Shown here piece after piece: positions 23,632 to 29,999 of a stretch of 33,288 bases of DNA. The first letter of the stretch is position 1; every line of letters starts with the position of its first letter. Origin of the DNA: DAIUCA01 sp964613675. GTDB taxonomy: Bacteria > Pseudomonadota > Gammaproteobacteria > Competibacterales > Competibacteraceae. The stretch lies in NCBI GenBank assembly GCA_964613675.1, contig CAZTIH010000013.1:1-33288 (forward strand), given 5' to 3'. The position numbers and the translations under genes were made by a program. The notes under the pieces were generated by a model that was not told where the DNA came from, did not search any database, and was given only the letters and a program-made list of their open reading frames with translations.

Positions 23632-24792
23632 TTAAATCTGCGCGGGCGATAGGACACGTGGGTACAGCTCCCTAAGCTGTTCGACCACGGCGTCAATGTG
23701 AAACTGTCGAGGGAGCGCTGCCCGTCCCTGTTCGCCTAGTTGCTGGCGCAATTCACTGGACTGTAAGCGCTGTAGGGCTTGTGCGAGCGCGCCGGCATTT
23801 CCTGCGGGGAACGTCAATCCATGTTGGCCCTGTTCGACGACAAAAGCCGTCCCGCTCCCCTCGATTTCGCTGGCAACAACGGGTTTACCCCAAATCATCG
23901 CTTCAAGCAGAACCATGCCAAAGGCTTCGCTGCGGGCGACGGAGGGCAGGACCAAGACATCGCAAGTCGCCATCAGCGCCGCCGTCAGTCCGTCATCGCA
24001 AAACCCCAGCAATTTGACCCGATCTTGTAGCCCATGCGTGGTAATGTTGGTAAGTAAATCCCAGCGACATTCCCCCTCTCCCACACAAATCAGTTGCATT
24101 CCTTCGCAGTGTGTGAGGGCGTGGAGTAGGACTTCATGTCCCTTGTAATGGCTTAAGCGACCCACAACGAGGAGGCGTAATCCAGGATTTTGCCAACATT
24201 GTTCGGCAAATTGGGTTTGTTCGCTGGATGCAATTAACAATCGACTCGGATCAATCCCTAGAGGAATAACTTCACATTTGGCGAGGTGAGGACGCAATTG
24301 AGGACTAAAGTCCCGATAGTTAGGAGAGGTTGCGATAATTTTGTGGGCACGGCGCAGTAACCGCTTCTCGAATTGTTGGTAAGGACGGTAAACTATTTCC
24401 ATTGTGTGGGATTTTTCGGGGATAACTACATCTGAATGCCAATGAACAACCCACGGAATCGCCCGACAAGCACGGCTAAATAAAACCCAAAATGCAGAAG
24501 GATTGGGTAAATGAAGCTGTAAAATCTCGGGCTTGAATTGGCGAATGAGCTTTCGCAGACGGTAAGGAAAAGTTGGACTCATGGGCGTGTAAAGCCACTG
24601 TCCCATACTCGGGACGCGCTCGATGAAAGAAGGCACCGGCGGTAAATCGCGGCGATGACTGTGAACGAGGGCACGAGCGTCAAAATTTTGCCGTCGTTGG
24701 GCCGTAATCAAATCGGCGAGAAAATGCTCCATGCCCCCTGCAAACGGTGGGTAGTATTTTCCAATGTGCAAAATGCGAGGTAATTGACTCAT
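23632..24792 (-). CDS. Glycosyltransferase family 4 protein
   Basis: A 386-residue GT-B retaining glycosyltransferase, cytosolic or membrane-associated, probably for lipopolysaccharide or exopolysaccharide. The N-terminus RILHIGKYYPPFAGGMEHFL carries the GGxE/H acceptor-side loop typical of GT4. CEVIPLGIDPSRLL precedes the second domain, which has LRLLVVGRLSHYKGHEVLLH and the donor-site E-x7-E in SEAFGMVLLEAMIWGKPVVA. The ATG at 24792 shares the palindrome CATG with the start of the divergent perM-like gene. No clear ribosome-binding site precedes it. A terminator follows its stop at 23559-23531. Sugar and acceptor are unknown. Confidence 0.92.
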   Translation of the reverse strand: MSQLPRILHIGKYYPPFAGGMEHFLADLITAQRRQNFDARALVHSHRRDLPPVPSFIERVPSMGQWLYTPMSPTFPYRLRKLIRQFKPEILQLHLPNPSAFWVLFSRACRAIPWVVHWHSDVVIPEKSHTMEIVYRPYQQFEKRLLRRAHKIIATSPNYRDFSPQLRPHLAKCEVIPLGIDPSRLLIASSEQTQFAEQCWQNPGLRLLVVGRLSHYKGHEVLLHALTHCEGMQLICVGEGECRWDLLTNITTHGLQDRVKLLGFCDDGLTAALMATCDVLVLPSVARSEAFGMVLLEAMIWGKPVVASEIEGSGTAFVVEQGQHGLTFPAGNAGALAQALQRLQSSELRQQLGEQGRAALPRQFHIDAVVEQLRELYPRVLSPAQI

Positions 24793-25879
24793 GGGGACCG
24801 ATTCGCAGCGTTGGTTTGTCGTTGTCGTAATTTTACTGTTTTGCGGGCTGATTTACTTACTCAGCCCCATTTTAACGCCCTTCTTCATCGGTATTGCGCT
24901 CGCCTATCTGGGAAACCCGTTGGTCGAATGTTTGGAAGCGCGCCGCCACCTCACACGGACGCACGCCGTGGTTTTGGTGTTTATAGCGATGTTTTTGATG
25001 ATCGTGCTGCTGTTGCTGATTTTGCTGCCCTGGTTGGACATTCAACTCGTGGCGTTGCGACGAACGCTGCCGGAATATCTCGATAACGCAATTGTGTCCG
25101 CGCTGCCTTGGTTACGGCACTGGTTTGGGGAAGAATTCGCCCTAGATTTGCAGCAAATCCGCCAAGCCTTACTTAGTCACTGGCAAGTAGCGGGGGATTA
25201 TTTATTGACGGCCCTGTTCAAACTCTCGCGTTCGGGCGTGACTCTGGTGACCACGATTGCGCAAATTGCATTGATCCCCGTGATTACCTTCTATCTGCTG
25301 CTCGACTGGCGGCCGTTGTTGAAAATGCTCTGCGATTTGTTACCGCGTCCGATGGTGATGCCGGTCTGTGATCTAGCGACAGAAGTGGATGAAGTCTTGA
25401 GTTCCTTTTTGCGTGGACAACTGCTGGTTGTGCTGATTTTGAGCGCTTTGTATGTCGTGGGACTGTGGCTCTGTGGGTTGCGGTTTGCGCTGCTGATTGG
25501 CTTGATTGCGGGCTTTGTGAGTTTTGTCCCGTACTTGGGGAGCTTTACCGCGTTTTCGCTTTCGAGTGTGGCGATGCTGCTTCAAACGGGGGATCCCTTC
25601 GATTTAATCCCCGTGTTATTGGTGTGCACTGTGCTGCAATTCCTCGAAAACCTAGTGCTCATCCCGCGACTAATGGGGGAACGCATTGGGTTGCATCCCG
25701 TCATTGTGATTTTGGCGGTGATGACGGGCGGGCAACTGGTGGGGATTGCGGGAATGTTATTGGCTTTGCCGACAACAGCCGTCGGGGCCGTGCTTTTGCG
25801 ACGCTTACATCGCGAGTATCTGGAGAGCGCGTTGTATGGGCGGGTCGTGATCCCGCGTGATTCGTCCAAACGAGAGTGA
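24791..25879 (+). CDS. PerM / AI-2E family transporter
   Basis: A 362-residue inner-membrane protein of the PF01594 family (PerM, TqsA, YhhT relatives). The pattern is full: helices at about 8-28 and 32-50 (YLLSPILTPFFIGIALAYLG), a soluble segment at about 85-140, FLRGQLLVVLILSALYVVGL, and IGLIAGFVSFVPYLGSFTAF for the conserved P-Y-x-G loop. GERIGLHPVIVILAVMTGGQ and AGMLLALPTTAVGAVLLRRL close the core. Members are implicated in autoinducer-2 export or in Na+/Li+/H+ exchange; which applies here cannot be told. GAGG ten bases before the ATG supports the start, although that site lies inside the divergent glycosyltransferase gene. Confidence 0.92.
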   Translation: MGTDSQRWFVVVVILLFCGLIYLLSPILTPFFIGIALAYLGNPLVECLEARRHLTRTHAVVLVFIAMFLMIVLLLLILLPWLDIQLVALRRTLPEYLDNAIVSALPWLRHWFGEEFALDLQQIRQALLSHWQVAGDYLLTALFKLSRSGVTLVTTIAQIALIPVITFYLLLDWRPLLKMLCDLLPRPMVMPVCDLATEVDEVLSSFLRGQLLVVLILSALYVVGLWLCGLRFALLIGLIAGFVSFVPYLGSFTAFSLSSVAMLLQTGDPFDLIPVLLVCTVLQFLENLVLIPRLMGERIGLHPVIVILAVMTGGQLVGIAGMLLALPTTAVGAVLLRRLHREYLESALYGRVVIPRDSSKRE

Positions 25880-25934
25880 GTTATTGCCCGAAAACACCTC
25901 CTAAGTCACAGGTTTCTATTCATGATCAAACACA

Positions 25935-26855
25935 ATGAACTTCGTAATTGACACAACAACGCTAAATGTCCTGATGGCGTTGGGCATTTTAGGCACGGCG
26001 ATGGGCGTAATCGGCTGTTTTGGGGTACTGCGCGGCCAGGGATTGGTTGGAGACGCCTTAGCACACTGCACATTGCCGGGGCTGTGTTTGGGATTTGTCC
26101 TCAATGCGGTGACGCAATCTAACTTGCGAACCTTTTGGCTGACCTTGGGCGCCCTCATCACGGGGTTATGGGCCGTTTACACGATCCACTGGTTGACCAC
26201 ACGAACCCGTTTACCCGCGGATTTAGCGATTTCTGGCGTACTTGGCGGGGGATTTGCGTTTGGAACCTTATTGCTGTCGGTCATCCAGTTGTGGCCCACG
26301 GCGGGTCAGGCGGGATTACAAAACTTCTTATTTGGTCAAGCAGCGGGGTTAACGCGGGACGAATTTCGGTTAATTGTCGTGACGAGTACCTTGGCTTTGA
26401 TCGTTGCAACTCTGGGCGGACGGGGGTTTAGCCTGATTTTGTTCGATGAAACCCTTGGCCGGCTCCAGGGCTGGCCCACCACTCGGCTTCAAGGGGTCAT
26501 GGTGGGATTAGCGGCACTCCTCACGGTAGTCGCATTGCCGGCTGTGGGATTGGTGCTGGCGGTCGCCCTGCTGATCACCCCGGCCTTGACAGCACGACTT
26601 TGGGTGACGCGATGGAGGAGTTTGGGGCCACTGGCCGGGGTGTTAGGCGGTGTGGCGGCGATTTTGGGCGTGTTGTGGTCTCGCTACGGCGGGGTGCCCA
26701 CGGGGGCAGCGGTGGTATTGGTAGCGACGGGATTATTTTTTCTCAGTCTGTTTTTTGCACCGCGTCGAGGCGTATTGGCCACAAGCTGGCGACGGTATCG
26801 GCAGCAACAGCGTTGGCGTCGTCAGTTGCAACACGCAACCGCACCTACCCCGTAA
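25935..26855 (+). CDS. Metal ABC transporter permease, ZnuB/TroC family (orphan)
   Basis: A 306-residue membrane protein of the ABC-3 family that moves Zn2+, Mn2+ or Fe2+ across the inner membrane. Family marks: GVIGCFGVLRGQGLVGDALA followed by HCTLPG (the S/G-D-A-x-x-H loop contacting the ATPase), LQNFLFGQAAGLTRDEFRLI, and VVALPAVGLVLAVALLITPA. Eight to nine helices are seen. The C-terminus is basic (RRYRQQQRWRRQLQH). The usual ATPase (ZnuC) and binding protein (ZnuA) genes are not next to it, nor anywhere in the window. No ribosome-binding site precedes ATG 25935; an out-of-frame ATG is at 25925. It is 55 bases after the perM-like gene. Confidence 0.9.
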   Translation: MNFVIDTTTLNVLMALGILGTAMGVIGCFGVLRGQGLVGDALAHCTLPGLCLGFVLNAVTQSNLRTFWLTLGALITGLWAVYTIHWLTTRTRLPADLAISGVLGGGFAFGTLLLSVIQLWPTAGQAGLQNFLFGQAAGLTRDEFRLIVVTSTLALIVATLGGRGFSLILFDETLGRLQGWPTTRLQGVMVGLAALLTVVALPAVGLVLAVALLITPALTARLWVTRWRSLGPLAGVLGGVAAILGVLWSRYGGVPTGAAVVLVATGLFFLSLFFAPRRGVLATSWRRYRQQQRWRRQLQHATAPTP

Positions 26856-26917
26856 ACATTAAATATAACTTTTTTACTGTTTTTAATGAAATCAAAGTCT
26901 TTTTTAGAATAAAAAAT

Positions 26918-26948
26918 TGCCCTTTAGACTCAGTAACTAGGGCATTTT
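26918..26948 (+). terminator. Terminator-like hairpin in the leader of the siroheme reductase gene
   Basis: TGCCCT at 26918-26923 pairs with AGGGCA at 26939-26944, followed by TTTT. On the minus strand it is followed by a six-T run after two As. The stem is short (6 bp) and flanked by A/T runs. It lies 28 bases before the reductase ATG, so it could end transcription from the ABC permease gene or act as an attenuator. The 120-base intergenic region is strongly AT-rich, consistent with a promoter. Confidence 0.45.
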
Positions 26949-26975
26949 GAAAACTGATTAAGTGGGAGAAAACCG

Positions 26976-28628
26976 ATGTACCGCTACACCCATGCTGACC
27001 GTGACTTTGTAAAGGCGCGTGCGGCACAATTTCGCGACCAAACGCAACGCTATCTGGCAGGGACGCTGAGTGAAGATGAATATCGTCCGTTACGTCTGAT
27101 GAATGGTTTATATCTGCAACGCCACAATCCGATGTTGCGGATAGCGATTCCCTACGGACTCCTTGAATCGCGGCAGTTGCGACAACTAGCCTACATTGCG
27201 CGGCGTTTTGATCGGGGGTTTGGCCATTTTACGACCCGCCAAAATATTCAATTCAATTGGATACAACTTGCCGAAGTGCCCGACCTTCTGGATGCCCTTG
27301 CCGAAGTGGATATGCACGCCATTCAGACAAGTGGTAATTGCATTCGGAATGTCACTACCGATCACTTAGCGGGGATTGCGGCGGATGAACGATTAGATCC
27401 GCGTCCGTACTGTGAATTGATTCGCCAATGGTCGAGTTTACACCCCGAATTTTCCTATTTACCGCGCAAGTTCAAAATTGCCGTTACGGGTTCGCCAAAG
27501 GATCGGGCCGCGTCACAAGTTCACGATATTGGTTTACATGTCGTTGAACAGGAAGGAAAAATCGGATTTGAAGTATTTGTCGGCGGGGGATTAGGACGCA
27601 CGCCGGTGATTGGCAAGGCGTTACGGGCATTTGTGCCCGAAAGCGAAATTCTGAACTATCTGGAAGCGATTTTGCGGATCTACAACGAGCAGGGCCGTCG
27701 CGATAATAAATACAAAGCGCGGATTAAAATTTTGGTCAATAGTCTGAAAATCGACGAATTCCGTACACAGGTGGAGGCAGAGTGGCAACAGATTCGGTTG
27801 GGTGCGCCCCCTTTTCCCTACGAAACGTTGGCCCGTATCCAAGCCGATTTTGCCCCGTTCACTTACGAAGCTGCTGCGGCCAATGATCTCAGTGGTCACG
27901 AAAAATTGCAGCATAACCCCTTGTTTAATCGGTGGTTTAAGCAAAACACGGTAGCGCACAAAGTTCCCGGTTATCGGGGCGTATTTGTGGCGCTCAAAAA
28001 CCCCAGCGGTGCTACAGGCGACATGACCGCCGATCAAATGGACGCCGTCGCGGACTTAGCCGATCAATTTAGCTTTGGCATGATTCGTTCGACGCACGAT
28101 CAGAATCTGTTACTGGCCGATGTTCGCCAGGGCGATTTATTTGAGGTCTGGAAGGCGTTAGAGAAGTTACAACTGGCCGTCCCCAATCTGCGTACCCTCG
28201 CTGACGCCATTTGTTGCCCTGGATTTGACTATTGCAGCTTGGCCAATGCGCGGTCGATTCCCCTCGTGCAGAATCTGCAAGAACGGTTTAGCGATCTCGA
28301 TTATCTGTACGACCTCGGTGAAATTCAGCTCAATGTGTCGGGGTGCATGAATGGTTGTGGGCATCACTCGGTAGGGCACATTGGCATTTTGGGCGTCGAG
28401 AAACACGGTGAAGAGTGGTATCAGATCACCTTGGGCGGTTCTTCTAAAGAAAACGCCGCATTAGGGCAGGTGTTGGGGCCGTCGGTGGCCTACGAAAATA
28501 TGGTGGAAACCATCGAAAAGATTTTGACGGTGTATGTGGAACATCGCGAACTCGATGAACCCTTCTTACAGACCGTTCAGCGCATTGGGCTCACCCCTTT
28601 TAAGGAAAGAGTCTATGCAAATCACTGA
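26976..28628 (+). CDS. Siroheme nitrite/sulfite reductase (assimilatory hemoprotein)
   Basis: A six-electron reductase with siroheme coupled to a [4Fe-4S] cluster, converting sulfite to sulfide or nitrite to ammonia in the cytoplasm. The 550-residue protein has the two repeats of the family: LMNGLYLQRHNPMLRIAIPY, GHFTTRQNIQFNWIQLAEVP and QTSGNCIRNVTTDHLAGIAA in the first, and TYEA...GVFVALKNPSGATGDMT in the second. Cluster ligands are present: CCPGFDYCSLANARS (C-x5-C) and LNVSGCMNGCGHHSVGHIGI (C-x3-C). A DUF934 gene overlapping its 3' end is the usual neighbour of the sulfite-reducing form in proteobacteria. The nitrate operon facing it makes a nitrite role possible too. GGGAG ten bases before the ATG supports the start. 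Confidence 0.92.
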   Translation: MYRYTHADRDFVKARAAQFRDQTQRYLAGTLSEDEYRPLRLMNGLYLQRHNPMLRIAIPYGLLESRQLRQLAYIARRFDRGFGHFTTRQNIQFNWIQLAEVPDLLDALAEVDMHAIQTSGNCIRNVTTDHLAGIAADERLDPRPYCELIRQWSSLHPEFSYLPRKFKIAVTGSPKDRAASQVHDIGLHVVEQEGKIGFEVFVGGGLGRTPVIGKALRAFVPESEILNYLEAILRIYNEQGRRDNKYKARIKILVNSLKIDEFRTQVEAEWQQIRLGAPPFPYETLARIQADFAPFTYEAAAANDLSGHEKLQHNPLFNRWFKQNTVAHKVPGYRGVFVALKNPSGATGDMTADQMDAVADLADQFSFGMIRSTHDQNLLLADVRQGDLFEVWKALEKLQLAVPNLRTLADAICCPGFDYCSLANARSIPLVQNLQERFSDLDYLYDLGEIQLNVSGCMNGCGHHSVGHIGILGVEKHGEEWYQITLGGSSKENAALGQVLGPSVAYENMVETIEKILTVYVEHRELDEPFLQTVQRIGLTPFKERVYANH

Positions 28629-29067
28629 AACTAAAACAATTTTTCTCGAAGACGATGCTTCCTTGACCCAAATGCCCAGTGCGATTTCTCACCGACGATG
28701 GCGAAACCTGCGCGTGTCATCAGAAGAATTGCTGGGCGATGTCGGCGTTTATTGGCGCAACAGCGAGGCAATCGACCTCACCGCCGAGGAGATTGTGGCC
28801 CTCGTGTCACGGCCCTTCGTCGCGTTGCATTTTCCCACTGCGGTAGATGGGCGAGCATATAGCCAGGCCCAGCGGTTACGGCGTTTGGGGTATCGCGGGG
28901 CGTTGCGGGCGACGGGCGTGGTTAAGCGCGACCAAGCGTTGTTCATGGTGCGTTGTGGGTTTGATGTGTTGGAGGTGAGCGATGACCCTCAGGCGGTTCA
29001 ACAGGCCATCGGACAATTTTCGGCGGTGTATCAGCCCGCTGCAGATGATCGCCCTCTCATCCGCTAA
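28615..29067 (+). CDS. DUF934 family protein, partner of the sulfite/nitrite reductase
   Basis: A 151-residue soluble protein of the DUF934 family, usually encoded between the sulfite reductase hemoprotein and cysH in beta- and gammaproteobacteria. Marks: RPFVALHFPTAVDGRAYSQA, RLRRLGYRGALRATGVVKRD, and ALFMVRCGFDVLEVSDDPQA, ending QFSAVYQPAADDRPLIR. Its biochemical role is not established; it is presumed to help sulfate/sulfite reduction. The ATG at 28615 lies inside the reductase gene (14-base overlap) with AAGGA upstream, so translation is coupled. No cysH follows; the next gene is the convergent cobA. Confidence 0.9.
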   Translation: MQITETKTIFLEDDASLTQMPSAISHRRWRNLRVSSEELLGDVGVYWRNSEAIDLTAEEIVALVSRPFVALHFPTAVDGRAYSQAQRLRRLGYRGALRATGVVKRDQALFMVRCGFDVLEVSDDPQAVQQAIGQFSAVYQPAADDRPLIR

Positions 29068-29164
29068 TTCGGGTCGGTGCACGCCTGAGCTTGTCGGTTG
29101 ACTTGAATGCGCGACAAACTCCACCGTCTCCACCATTTTGGGCGGGGAGCATGTCAATCGCCAT

Positions 29165-29980
29165 TCAACCCGAGGTCGCCATTTCGACCGCACTGGCCGT
29201 CAACTCACATGCCAGCGATTCGGTAGGTTGCGCGAGGGCTGCGATCTCCCCAATCACCAACAATGCCGCATCGTCCGTTTGGGGAAGCCACTGATCGACC
29301 GTCCCCACGGTTCCTTGATACAGCCGTTGATCGGGCCATGTCGCACGCACCACAAACGCCATCGGGGTTGACGCCGCCATCCCATGGGCAATCAGTTGGG
29401 TTGCGATGTCTTTGGCCAGTCGTCGCCCCATGTACACCACCAAAGTCGTACGATTTTTCGCCAACACTTCAAACGGTAAATCCAATTGTCCGTCGCTCTG
29501 TCGGCTCCCCGTAATAAAAGTGACGCCCTTACTGTGATCGCGGTGGGTCAACGGCATGTGGAACGCCGTTGCCGCGCCCATCGCCGCCGTGATGCCAGGA
29601 ACCACGTCCACGTCGATGCCCGCACCCTGTAGCGCTGCCAGTTCCTCGCCGCCTCGTCCAAAGAGAAACGGGTCTCCCCCCTTCAGCCGACACACCCGCA
29701 AACCGCGACGGGCCAACGCAATTAACAATTGGTTGATGCGCGATTGTTCCCAACTTCGCCGTCCACACCGTTTGCCCACTTCAATGCGACGGGTGGACGA
29801 AGGAATCAGGTTCAAGACGGAGGGCGAAATGAGTTGGTCATGTAGAACCACCTGCGCCGTTTGCAAGAAACGGAGGGCTTTAAGCGTCAACAGTTCGGGG
29901 TCGCCCGGGCCCGCCCCCACGAGCGAGACCCGTCCCCGAGGACGGCGATTTTTCGTCGGTAAAACAACAATATTGTTCAT
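29165..29980 (-). CDS. cobA: Uroporphyrinogen-III C-methyltransferase (SUMT)
   Basis: SUMT adds two methyl groups from S-adenosylmethionine to uroporphyrinogen III, giving precorrin-2, the branch point to siroheme and cobalamin. The protein has about 271 residues. Marks: VSLVGAGPGDPELLTLKALR, VVLHDQLISPSVL, VCRLKGGDPFLFGRGGEELA, VVPGITAAMGAATAFHMPLT and VYMGRR. It is the single-domain form; the oxidase/ferrochelatase (CysG N-terminal) part is absent, so another enzyme must finish siroheme. I chose the ATG at 29980 because GGGGA sits five bases before it; an ATG at 29986 lies too close to that site. It follows nasA by about 20 bases in one operon, supplying cofactor to siroheme reductases. Confidence 0.94.
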   Translation of the reverse strand: MNNIVVLPTKNRRPRGRVSLVGAGPGDPELLTLKALRFLQTAQVVLHDQLISPSVLNLIPSSTRRIEVGKRCGRRSWEQSRINQLLIALARRGLRVCRLKGGDPFLFGRGGEELAALQGAGIDVDVVPGITAAMGAATAFHMPLTHRDHSKGVTFITGSRQSDGQLDLPFEVLAKNRTTLVVYMGRRLAKDIATQLIAHGMAASTPMAFVVRATWPDQRLYQGTVGTVDQWLPQTDDAALLVIGEIAALAQPTESLACELTASAVEMATSG

Positions 29981-29999
29981 CTGCATCCCCAGGTTTTGT

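Noticed and set aside
25896..25904. CACCTCC matching the 3' end of 16S rRNA (anti-ribosome-binding sequence), i.e. AGGAGGTG on the minus strand
   Set aside because: No start codon at a useful distance and no minus-strand gene follows; judged chance.
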